Origin: Subdoligranulum sp.
Lineage (GTDB): Bacteria > Bacillota > Clostridia > Oscillospirales > Ruminococcaceae
Length of the DNA: 64,000 nt
Direction: 5' to 3'
Assembly (NCBI GenBank): GCA_004555405.1
Contig: SFIE01000002.1
Coordinates: 1 to 64,000 of the forward strand
The notes beneath the pieces were generated by a model. It was not told the DNA's origin and ran no database searches. It was given only the letters and a program-made list of their open reading frames with translations. Position 1 is the stretch's first letter; the number at the start of each line of letters is the position of its first letter. Below, in pieces: positions 27,032 through 34,424 of this stretch. A program made the position numbers and the translations under genes.

Positions 27032-27231
27032 TTAAATGGGCATGGGGGTGCGGGCCAGCTGCATCAGCCACACCGCGGCGATCACAAAGGCGATCAAAAT
27101 CAAAACGATGACACCCTTTTTGCCAAAGGGTTTTTGCCGTGCCCGGCACACGCCGCCAGCACAAACGCGATGGCGGCAAAAACCGATAAAAATTTCCAAA
27201 GCCACGAAAGTTCCAGAATCATTCGCATCAT
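27032..27231 (-). pseudogene. Small membrane protein with a -1 frameshift
   Basis: Just after the alcohol dehydrogenase stop, an ATG at 27231 opens a frame for a hydrophobic helix (WKFLSVFAAIAFVLAACAG) that stops after about 43 codons. In the -1 frame the sequence continues as KKGVIVLILIAFVIAAVWLM, a second good helix, ending at a TAA at 27032. Together they make a plausible two-helix protein of about 65 residues, similar in layout to small inner-membrane proteins. Two A5 runs (CAAAAAC and GCAAAAAGG) lie in the overlap. It is either a broken gene, a sequencing error, or programmed frameshifting. Confidence 0.5.
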
Positions 27232-27246
27232 GGGCACTTGCCTGTT

Positions 27247-28461
27247 TTAAGTGAATAAGGGATCAGGCACCTGATTGGCCATGCGGTAAATGTTGGCGAT
27301 ATCGCTTTCGTCCAGCACCTTCACATAGCCGATCTTACGGCGATGCTCATAAGTGCAGCGATAGGCCAGCGTTTCGATCTGCTGCTCGGTGGCGGTCACG
27401 CCCAGCTCGGGCAGATTGGTGGGCATGTGGAGCTCGTGCATAAGGTTTTCAAAGGCGGCGATACCGGCCAGTGCATCGATCATGTCATCGCCGGTGGCGG
27501 GCACCTCCATCACCTCGCGTGCAAACTGTGCAAAGCGGGCGGGCTGAGCGTCGCACACATAGCGTGCCCAGCTGCCCCACATGGCGGCAAGGCCTGCGCC
27601 GTGCGCCACATCAAACATACCGCCCAGCTCATGCTCCAGCTGGTGGGTGGCCCAGTCGCCGCGGCCCACAATGCCGCAGCCGGTCAGGCTGTTGTGGCTC
27701 AGGCTGCCTGCCCACATGATCTGGGCGCGGGCGTTGTAATTTTTGGGGTCATTCACCAGGATCAGGGCGTTCTTTTTCACGGCACGCAGAATGCCAATGG
27801 CGATATTGTCGGTCACATCATTGTCTTTTTCATAGGCAAAAAAGCGCTCCATGGTGTGCATCATAATATCGGTGCAGCCGCAGGCCGTTTGGTAATCGGG
27901 CAGGGTGTAGGTGAGGGTGGGGTCCATAATGGCAAAGCGCGGGCGGCACAGATCGCTGCCGTAGGCGCGCTTTAAGTCGCCATCGGGCGTTTCCTTGGTG
28001 ATCACGCTGCTGTTGCTGGTTTCGCTGCCGGCAGCGGCAATGGTGAGCACGCAGCCCACGGGGGCACAGGCGGTGGCTGCTGCGCGCTGATCGTACAGAT
28101 CCCACACATCCAGATCGGGGTTGGCCAGGCCAAAGGCAATGGCCTTGGCGCTGTCGATCACGCTGCCGCCGCCCACAGCCAACAGAAAGTCCACGCCTTC
28201 TTTACGGCACAGCTCCAGCCCTTCATACACCAGCGCCAGGCGCGGGTTGGGCTTTACGCCGCCCAGCGTAACATAGGGCACACCGGCGCTTTGCAGCGAG
28301 GCACACACACGGTCCAGCAGGCCGCTGGCCTTGGCGCTGCGGCCGCCAAAATGCACCAGCACCTTTTTGCAGCCCTGCTCGGCCACAAGCTGGCCCACCT
28401 GATCGACGGTGCCTTGGCCAAAGATTACTTTTGTGGGAACATAAAACTGAAAATTCTGCAT
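27247..28461 (-). CDS. Iron-containing alcohol dehydrogenase
   Basis: NAD(P)H-dependent alcohol/aldehyde oxidoreductase of 404 residues, Fe-ADH family (PF00465), closest in form to clostridial butanol dehydrogenases and YqhD. The dinucleotide motif GGGSVID is near residue 97. The likely metal ligands are Asp198, His202, His273 and His287, with the characteristic 14-residue gap between the last two (QLEHELGGMFDVAHG). GGAGGG precedes the ATG. It probably removes fermentation aldehydes; the exact substrate is not evident. Confidence 0.93.
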   Translation of the reverse strand: MQNFQFYVPTKVIFGQGTVDQVGQLVAEQGCKKVLVHFGGRSAKASGLLDRVCASLQSAGVPYVTLGGVKPNPRLALVYEGLELCRKEGVDFLLAVGGGSVIDSAKAIAFGLANPDLDVWDLYDQRAAATACAPVGCVLTIAAAGSETSNSSVITKETPDGDLKRAYGSDLCRPRFAIMDPTLTYTLPDYQTACGCTDIMMHTMERFFAYEKDNDVTDNIAIGILRAVKKNALILVNDPKNYNARAQIMWAGSLSHNSLTGCGIVGRGDWATHQLEHELGGMFDVAHGAGLAAMWGSWARYVCDAQPARFAQFAREVMEVPATGDDMIDALAGIAAFENLMHELHMPTNLPELGVTATEQQIETLAYRCTYEHRRKIGYVKVLDESDIANIYRMANQVPDPLFT

Positions 28462-28497
28462 GGGGAAACCCTCCTTTTTGATAGCGGCAAATGCCTT

Positions 28498-29604
28498 TTA
28501 TGCGATCACAGCGCGCACACGCTGCAAAGCAGTTTCGATCACCTTGTCCATATCGTAATATTTGTATTCGCCCAGTCGGCCGCCGAACAAAACCCCCGGC
28601 TCGGCCTCGGCCAGCGCCTTGTACTGCTCGTACAGGCGGCTGTTTTTCTCATCGTTCACGGGATAATAGGGCTCGTCACCACGCTTCCACTCGGCGCTGT
28701 ATTCGCGGCTGATCACGGTTTTGGTGCCGGGCTCGGTGCTGCCGAATTCAAAATGTTTGTGCTCGATAATGCGGGTGAAGGGTGTTTCGGCATCGGTATA
28801 GTTGATCACGGCGTTGCCCTGATAGTTGGGGGTGTTCAGCGTTTCGGTTTCAAAGCGCACGCTGCGATATTGCAGTTCCCCCAGCTGATAGTCAAAATAA
28901 GCATCAACAGGGCCGGTGAACACCACAGTTTCGGCCAGAGGGCGCAGGCTTTGGCGCTGGGCCAGATAGTCCACGCCCAGCCGCACCTCGATGCCCTGCA
29001 AAAGATTTTCCACAAGCTTGGTGTAGCCGCCCACGGGAATGCCCTGATACAGGGCATTGAAATAGTTGTTGTCAAAGGTCAGGCGCACGGGCAGGCGCTG
29101 AATGATAAAGGCCGGCAGCTGGGTGCAGGGGCGGCCCCACTGCTTTTCGGTGTAGCCCTTGATGAGCTTTTCGTAGATATCTATGCCCACCAGATTGATG
29201 GCCTGCTCTTCCAGATTTTTAGGCTCGGCGGTGTAGTGGGCGGCGCGCTGGCGCTCAATTTCGGCCTGCGCCTGGGCAGGGGTGATCACCCCCCACATTT
29301 TGTTGAAGGTGTTCATGTTAAAGGGCAGGTCGTACAATTCGCCCTTATAATTGGCCACCGGGCTGTTGGTATAGCGGTTGAACACCGCAAACCGGTTCAC
29401 ATAATCCCACACCTCTTTGTTGTTGGTGTGAAAAATATGTGCGCCGTAGCGATGCACCTGAATGCCCTCGACTTCTTCGGTATAAATATTGCCCGCAATG
29501 TGGCTGCGCTTGTCAACTACAAGGCACTTTTTGCCCGCCTTGGCGGCTTCGTGGGCAAACACAGCGCCGTACAGCCCGGCGCCAACGATCAGATAATCAT
29601 ACAT
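28498..29604 (-). CDS. glf: UDP-galactopyranose mutase
   Basis: FAD enzyme of 368 residues converting UDP-galactopyranose to UDP-galactofuranose for cell-surface glycans. The FAD-binding start YDYLIVGAGLYGAVFAHEA, the GNIYTEEVEGIQVHRYGAHIFHT segment and the later EKQWGRP and NYTDAETPFTRIIEHKHF motifs are all characteristic. The start at 29604 is set by the flavin fold; AAAGGAG lies about 14 bases upstream, a slightly long gap. No glycosyltransferases are adjacent, so the polymer is unknown. A structured RNA gene with its own terminator ends 104 bases upstream on the same strand. Confidence 0.95.
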   Translation of the reverse strand: MYDYLIVGAGLYGAVFAHEAAKAGKKCLVVDKRSHIAGNIYTEEVEGIQVHRYGAHIFHTNNKEVWDYVNRFAVFNRYTNSPVANYKGELYDLPFNMNTFNKMWGVITPAQAQAEIERQRAAHYTAEPKNLEEQAINLVGIDIYEKLIKGYTEKQWGRPCTQLPAFIIQRLPVRLTFDNNYFNALYQGIPVGGYTKLVENLLQGIEVRLGVDYLAQRQSLRPLAETVVFTGPVDAYFDYQLGELQYRSVRFETETLNTPNYQGNAVINYTDAETPFTRIIEHKHFEFGSTEPGTKTVISREYSAEWKRGDEPYYPVNDEKNSRLYEQYKALAEAEPGVLFGGRLGEYKYYDMDKVIETALQRVRAVIA

Positions 29605-29707
29605 GGCTTGTTTATGCACTCCTTTTGCGCCCGGCCAAAGCCAAAGCAGGTTTTCGTTATATACAAAGCTATTGTAGCATACAAAAAAGCAAAATGCCAT
29701 TGCGGGC

Positions 29708-29742
29708 AAAAAAAATCCGGGCCCTCGACAGAAGGCCCGGAC
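29708..29742 (-). terminator. Terminator of the structured RNA
   Basis: TCCGGGCC pairs with GGCCCGGA (perfect, 8 bp); on the minus strand eight T residues follow at 29715-29708. Confidence 0.92.
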
Positions 29743-29909
29743 TGGAAAGTTTTGATGCGATGGCGTTTTAACATCCCGCCATTTCATTTGGTTAGTACAT
29801 TGGAGTGACCCTTTCTTTTACAGAATCATCATCAGGCGATTAAAAGCAACTTTCATAGCAGAATCAACTTCTTTCGTCGAAGATGGGGTACTTACCAGAA
29901 ACTAAACTA

Positions 29910-30174
29910 AATCATCGGACTCAAACCTCGTTCAACTAAGGGTGAATGATCGACCTGAAATCGTATCACATTGGACGCTAAGCCTCATATAAAGGGGAAA
30001 TACCGGACAGAACTAAGTGTTCATCGGAAGCTGCCTCTTATAATGGGTGAGTGGCGAACTGTGCTAAATCAGGTTCATTGGAACACAAGCCTCGTTATAG
30101 TAAAGGTGAGTAAGACGAACAAGTTTGTTAGTACATGGGATTCAACGCCTCTTTAAATCAGGGGTGGACTATAC
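29910..30174 (-). repeat. Five diverged stem-loop modules, about 55-nt period
   Basis: Modules at 30131-30174, 30073-30120, 30019-30059, 29963-30003 and 29910-29951. In minus sense each has an outer stem (for example GUUC with GAAC, GUAU with AUAC, AUCAU with AUGAU), then CACC(C), an inner helix of CCU with AGG enclosing an AU-rich loop, and a conserved UCC(A/G)AUG before the closing strand. Outer stems differ in sequence but keep pairing, which is covariation seen within one molecule. Confidence 0.7.
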
Positions 30175-30342
30175 AGGTGAAGCACATCAGTTTCAGAATT
30201 TTCATAACCATCCACTTCTTTCTTCATCTATATTAAATTGCCTGGGGTAAATTCCCGGGCGGCTAAGGCTCTTACTCAGGTGCGTCGCTTATAATTTGTG
30301 TACCGGTAAATCGTCCGGTGGCGATGAAGCGGCAATCCTTTT

Positions 30343-30396
30343 TCAGTGGGCCCAGGCCCGGATAAACTGTGCGGGTTCCAGTTCAGCGCTTCTCAT
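30343..30396 (-). CDS. Possible 17-residue peptide inside the structured RNA
   Basis: MRSAELEPAQFIRAWAH, with AAAGGAG 11 bases ahead of the ATG, about 90 nt from the inferred 5' end of the RNA. It could be a leader peptide or chance. The site is as good as those of real genes in the window, so it is recorded with low confidence. Confidence 0.25.
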   Translation of the reverse strand: MRSAELEPAQFIRAWAH

Positions 30397-30488
30397 ATTG
30401 GCCTTGGCTCCTTTCTGTAATGTAGTCTGTTTTGAAAACGGATCCATCAAAATGTGATCCTGTTGGTTGTTCTTTTGTTTGTGTCTAT

Positions 30489-30517
30489 ACTATACCACGG
30501 CCGGGGCGGGGTGTCTA
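30489..30517 (-). promoter_or_regulatory. Promoter of the structured RNA
   Basis: Minus strand: TAGACA, 17-base spacer, TATAGT, five of six matches in each hexamer. Predicted start near 30482. Confidence 0.75.
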
Positions 30518-30617
30518 TTCGCAATGTGCATGGATTTTAAAACCAAAATTATGTAATTTTGCCTCTTGAAATCCGTGGCGAAAATGTGGTATCCTATATA
30601 TGTTGGGCCACTGTATC

Positions 30618-30656
30618 AAAGGGCGCTTCCGGTGCAAACCGGGGGCGCCTTTTTGC
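30618..30656. terminator. Bidirectional hairpin after the LysR remnant
   Basis: GGGCGC-TT-CCGG pairs with CCGG-GG-GCGCC around TGCAAA; TTTTT follows on the plus strand. A weak plus-strand promoter-like pair (TTGAAA, 18 bases, TATCCT at 30566-30595) lies just before it. Confidence 0.55.
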
Positions 30657-30667
30657 GTTTGGGGGCA

Positions 30668-31408
30668 TCAGTCCTCCCCGTCGGGGGGCAGGTTAAAGTG
30701 ATCCAGCGCAAAATCCCAAAAATCCAAGGCGGTTTCGCTCAAAAGGCTTTTTTTCTTGCGCATCAGCTGCACCGTGCGGTCGCCGCCGGGCAGGGCGCAG
30801 CGCACCGCCCGCAGATCCGGGCAAATGCTGCGGGCCAGTTCCAGCCCGGAACGGGGCAAAAAGCCCACGGCCTTGCCCTCGCGGATCACCATCACCTTTA
30901 CCAGAAAATCGTCTGACTGAAAATAGCTTTTCAGCACAAACCCGGCGTTTTGGCACAGATCGCCGGAAAAATCCGAATAGCTGGCATCCTGGCGCATGGT
31001 GATAAAGCTGGCCTCGGAAAACTGCGCAAGATCAAAATCGGCATCGTTTTCGGGCAGTCGGTCAAACAGCGGGTGCCGGGGGCTGATGATAAAATAAGCG
31101 TCCTCGGCAAACAGCGGCTGGGTGACCCAAAGCCGCTCGCCCTCGCCCAGATCCGGCGCATAGCGCGAAGCCGTTAAAATAAAATCGTAATCCACCTCGC
31201 CCGAGCTGTTGAGCAGGTGGTTAAAGTGCAAAAGCCGCACATTTACCTTGGGATTCAGCTCCATATACGCGCAAATGCAGGGCACCAGAATGGGCGCAAA
31301 CGCAATGCACACGATCGAAACCTCGCCGCTTACCTCAAACGAAGCCTGCTTGGCCGAAAGCACGGCGTTGCCCCGGCTGTTTGCCAGCCAAAAAACAGCG
31401 CCGTGCAT
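30668..31408 (-). pseudogene. LysR-type regulator lacking its DNA-binding domain
   Basis: The frame encodes a complete LysR substrate-binding domain: SGEVSIVCIAFAPILVPCICAYMELNPKVNVRLL, then EDAYFIISPRHPLF and VREGKAVGFLPRSGLE-type segments to the stop. The N-terminal winged helix and most of the linker helix, some 65 residues, are missing. Homology ends near 31408 and the frame continues upstream into a tandem palindromic repeat array, which encodes nonsense. No HTH is found in any frame upstream to the argS terminator. As it stands the product could not bind DNA as LysR proteins do. Confidence 0.8.
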
Positions 31409-31426
31409 AAGCCTTGCCTTTTGCTT

Positions 31427-31948
31427 GTAGGGGCCTGCACTGCAGGCCCGCAACGGTGCGGGGGTATATTTTGGGGTCAGCAGGCACGGCAAAGGCGGGC
31501 GAGCGATGCTCACCCCTACGATAAAATTTAGAAAGAGCGATAGAATTTTTGCATAAGCCTGAATCTTTTGCTTGTAGGGGCCTGCACTGCAGGCCCGCCA
31601 GCGGTGCGGAGGAATATTTTTTGGGCCAGCGGGCACGGCAAAGGCGGGCAAGCAATGCTCGCCCCTACGATAAAATTTTGAAAGAGCAATAGAATTTTTG
31701 CATAAGCCTGGAATCTTTTGCTTGTAGGGGCCTGCATTGCAGGCCCGCCAGCGGTGCGGGGGTATATTTTGGGGTCAGCAGGCACGGCAAAGGCGGGCGA
31801 GCAATGCTCGCTCCTGCGGAAAAATTACGAAGTAGCAATAAAATTCAAACGCACTCTCTTGCGGTTTATAGTAGGGGTGGGGCTCTGCTCCACCCGGGGG
31901 CCTTGCGGCATCACAGGGCTTTAGCGGGCAAGCAATGCTCGCCCTTAC
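31427..31948. repeat. Tandem array of GTAGGGGC palindromic repeat units
   Basis: Four units: 31427-31519, 31574-31668, 31724-31817 and 31871-31948. Each begins GTAGGGG and ends CCCCTAC or a variant, and each end contains its own small palindrome (CCTGCACTGCAGG; CGAGCATTGCTCG). The first three are near-identical, with matching 54-55-base spacers (GATAAAATTTTGAAAGAGC...), so the period is 147-150 bp. The fourth is diverged. The array abuts the truncated LysR gene. Regularity superficially recalls CRISPR but there are no short unique spacers. Confidence 0.85.
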
Positions 31949-32003
31949 GATGAAAATTTATCATTCCGGCATAAAAGCCGCATAAAACAGCCGCATAAAA
32001 CAG

Positions 32004-32037
32004 CGAAGGCCCCCTCAAAACTGAGGGGGCCTTCGGG
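32004..32037 (-). terminator. argS terminator
   Basis: GAAGGCCCCCTC pairs with GAGGGGGCCTTC around a short loop, 13 bases after the argS stop. Confidence 0.8.
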
Positions 32038-32049
32038 CGTTTGCGCTGA

Positions 32050-33861
32050 TTACATTTTTTCAGGAACGGTGATCTTGAACATGGTCAGCACGTTATAGAT
32101 CACAGCCTTCACGCCAAGGCACAGGGCCAAACGGGCCTGCAGGGTGGCGGGCTGCTCACCCAGCAGGCGGCAGGTGTTGTAGAACTTGTGGAAGGCGGCG
32201 GCCAGCGCGGTGACATAGTGGTTGATGCGCGCGGGGTCGTATTTCTGGGCCGAAAGCACGATCTCGGCGGGGAAAGCCTCCAGCATGCGGATCAGCTCCA
32301 GCTCGGCGGGTTCGGCAAAGGTGTATTGGCCGTGCCAGCTTTCCTCGCCGCCGTACACAACGCCCTCGCTTTCCAGCTTTTTCAGAATGCTGCAAATGCG
32401 GGCGTGGGCGTACTGCACATAATACACAGGGTTGTCATTGTCCTGCTTGATGGCAAGGTCAAGGTCAAAATCCATGGCGCTGCCGGCCTGCTGCTCGTTA
32501 AACAGGAAACGCGCGCTGTCAATGGGCACCATATCCAGCAGATCGGTCAGGCTGATGGCCTTGCCGCTGCGCTTGCTCATGCGCACGGGCTGGCCGTCCT
32601 TCATCAGGTTCACCAGCTGCATCAGCACCACATCCAGCTGCTCGCCGTTCAGGCCAATGGCATCCATAGCGCCCTTCATGCGGGCCACATGGCCGTGATG
32701 GTCAGCGCCCCAAATGTCAATGGCTTTGTCAAAGCCGCGCACGGCCAGCTTGTTGTAGTGATAGGCAATGTCGGCGGCAAAATAGGTGGGAATGCCGTTG
32801 CCGCGCACCAGCACTTCGTCCTTAGCCTCTTCCTCGCTGCCGTCGTCGGTCTTTTTCTTATTCACGGTGCCGTATTTGGCGGCATACTGGGCGCTGCGAT
32901 ACATCACCGCACCGTCCTCGGCCTTGTAGCAGGCACCGCTGGCCAGCAGCTTGTCCACCACGGCCTGCACAGCGCCGCTGGCGTGCAGAGTGCTTTCTTT
33001 AAACCATGTGTCGTAAGAAATGCGGTATTTGCCAAGGTCTTTTTCCATGTTGGCAATGTTGATGGGCAAAGCAAAGTTTACAAGGGCCTCTTTCAGCTGG
33101 GCAAAGGCCTCGCTCTCGTACAATGCATCACCCGAAAGGGCGCGGCAGGCTTCCACCAGCGGGGCGGCCTGGGCCTCGTGTGCTTCACCGAAGGCCACGG
33201 CGCGCTCCATGATATCTGCGCCCTGATAGCATTCCTCGGGCAGGGGATAGCCCTGCTCGCCCAGGCACTTCTGCAGATAGCGCACGGCCAGGCTTTTGCC
33301 GAATTTCTGGATCTGGTTGCCGGCATCGTTCAGGTAGAACTCACGGGTCACCTGATAGCCCGCCCAGTCCAGCACGGCGGCCAGACAGTCACCCAAGGCG
33401 CCGCCGCGGGCGTTGCCCATGTGCATGGGGCCCGTGGGGTTGGCGCTCACGAATTCCACATTGTATTTCTGGCCGTTGCCGTAGTTGGTGCGGCCGTATT
33501 CGGGGTTGGTGGCGGCGGCCAGCACCACGGTGCTCAGCCAGTCAGCGCCGGTGTACAGGTTGATAAAGCCGGGGCCTGCCACCTCGGCACGGTCCCAGCA
33601 GGTGCCCTGCAGGCTGGGCAGGTGTGCCAGAATGGCCTCGGCAATCATTTTGGGGGCCTTGTGCCATGCGCGGGCACCGGCCATGGCCATGTTGCTGGCC
33701 ACATCGCCGTTTTTGCGGTCGGCCGGGATCTCGGTGATAAAGGCGGGCAGCTCGGCCTGGGGCAAAGAACCGTCAGCCATGGCGGCGTTGGCAGCCTGCG
33801 TGAGAAGCTCGCGGGCCTGTGCCAGCAAAAAGGCGCGGGGGTTAAAGTTTTCGTAGTTCAT
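32050..33861 (-). CDS. argS: Arginyl-tRNA synthetase
   Basis: Class I synthetase charging tRNA-Arg, 603 residues. An N-terminal Arg-tRNA additional domain (about 1-110) is followed by the HIGH-type motif as PMHMGNARG (about 140), the KMSKS-type loop as RMSKRSGKA (about 410), and the C-terminal DALR anticodon-binding domain. GGATC precedes the ATG weakly. It is last in a murI-DUF1934-argS order, a common arrangement for the latter two in Firmicutes. An interspersed-repeat fragment lies in the 67-base gap before it. Confidence 0.96.
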   Translation of the reverse strand: MNYENFNPRAFLLAQARELLTQAANAAMADGSLPQAELPAFITEIPADRKNGDVASNMAMAGARAWHKAPKMIAEAILAHLPSLQGTCWDRAEVAGPGFINLYTGADWLSTVVLAAATNPEYGRTNYGNGQKYNVEFVSANPTGPMHMGNARGGALGDCLAAVLDWAGYQVTREFYLNDAGNQIQKFGKSLAVRYLQKCLGEQGYPLPEECYQGADIMERAVAFGEAHEAQAAPLVEACRALSGDALYESEAFAQLKEALVNFALPINIANMEKDLGKYRISYDTWFKESTLHASGAVQAVVDKLLASGACYKAEDGAVMYRSAQYAAKYGTVNKKKTDDGSEEEAKDEVLVRGNGIPTYFAADIAYHYNKLAVRGFDKAIDIWGADHHGHVARMKGAMDAIGLNGEQLDVVLMQLVNLMKDGQPVRMSKRSGKAISLTDLLDMVPIDSARFLFNEQQAGSAMDFDLDLAIKQDNDNPVYYVQYAHARICSILKKLESEGVVYGGEESWHGQYTFAEPAELELIRMLEAFPAEIVLSAQKYDPARINHYVTALAAAFHKFYNTCRLLGEQPATLQARLALCLGVKAVIYNVLTMFKITVPEKM

Positions 33862-33886
33862 ATCTCGTTGATCCTTTCAGAATGAT

Positions 33887-33922
33887 GGCAATACCGCACA
33901 AGGATATGTGCCGATATGGCAA
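33887..33922. repeat. MITE-like repeat end fragment F
   Basis: GGCAATACCGCA is identical to the terminal block of the interspersed family, and GTGCCGATA matches the next conserved block after a diverged stretch. It sits between the DUF1934 gene and argS. Confidence 0.5.
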
Positions 33923-33928
33923 AAATGG

Positions 33929-34393
33929 TTATGATCGGCAGGAATCGGCCAGCCGCACCCGCAGGCGCACGCAGTTGCGGCTCAGCAGCTGGGCGTCGGT
34001 GTCCAGCGTGTAGGAAAAGCTGGCCTCGCCGCCCTCGTCGGTCAGGTTATGCTCGATCTCATCGGCGGCCACGCCCAGGGTCATGGCGCCCACGCCGGTT
34101 TCGTAGTGGCAGATGTGGCGGGTGCCCTTTTCGATCACAAGCTGGCTTTGGGCCGGGCCGAAGCGCAGCATGGTCACACAGCGGGAATCCCCGGCGATCT
34201 TCACTGTGGTGGTGCAGCCCTTGTAGCCGGTGGCTTCGCTTTCGTGGTAGGTGATAAAAAAGTTTTCGCCCTTGCGTGTAAAATAACCGCGGGTGATCAG
34301 CTCGATGGTATCGCAGGAATCTTCGTTGACCTGGGGATTGCCGGATTCCACCCGGCCGTTGATCGTGATAATGCAATTTTCCGGCAGCGCCAT
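33929..34393 (-). CDS. DUF1934 domain protein (calycin-like, YwiB type)
   Basis: A 154-residue protein of the DUF1934 family (PF09148), a small beta-barrel of the calycin group with no established function. The family segments YFTRKGENFFITYHESEATGYKG and KGTRHICHYETGVGAM followed by LGVAADEIEHNL are present. The ATG at 34393 follows AAAGGAG by eight bases; the frame is open further upstream without a site. It sits between murI and argS on the same strand, probably one operon. Confidence 0.85.
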   Translation of the reverse strand: MALPENCIITINGRVESGNPQVNEDSCDTIELITRGYFTRKGENFFITYHESEATGYKGCTTTVKIAGDSRCVTMLRFGPAQSQLVIEKGTRHICHYETGVGAMTLGVAADEIEHNLTDEGGEASFSYTLDTDAQLLSRNCVRLRVRLADSCRS

Positions 34394-34424
34394 AGGCACA
34401 GCTCCTTTCCTGATAAATTCAGCC

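Larger units (their letters stand above)
29708..30482 (-). ncRNA. Large structured non-coding RNA candidate with tandem stem-loop modules
   Basis: About 775 nt between a good minus-strand promoter (30489-30517) and a strong terminator (29708-29742). No protein longer than about 17 residues with a ribosome-binding site fits, and base composition is much more AT-rich than the flanking genes. The 5' third holds several GC hairpins (GGATC/GATCC; CCGG/CCGG near 30305; GCCGCCCGGG near 30255). The 3' half carries five tandem modules (see 29910-30174) and a degenerate sixth at 29795-29821. I do not recognise it as tmRNA, RNase P, SRP, 6S or group II intron RNA; large ornate classes such as ROOL, GOLLD or OLE cannot be excluded without a covariance search. 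Confidence 0.65.

Noticed and set aside
29793-30180. Plus-strand CsrB-like sponge, because six AUYGGA-type GGA motifs recur on the plus strand
   Set aside because: Promoter and terminator both point to minus-strand transcription, and no plus-strand terminator follows the motifs. In minus sense the motif reads UCC(A/G)AU.
30566-30655. Very short plus-strand small RNA between a promoter-like pair and a terminator
   Set aside because: The -10 (TATCCT) is poor and the product would be about 50 nt, nearly all terminator; more likely just the terminator of the LysR remnant.
31427-31948. Possible CRISPR array
   Set aside because: The units are 78-95 bp palindromic blocks with conserved, not unique, 54-55-base spacers, and no cas gene is nearby.
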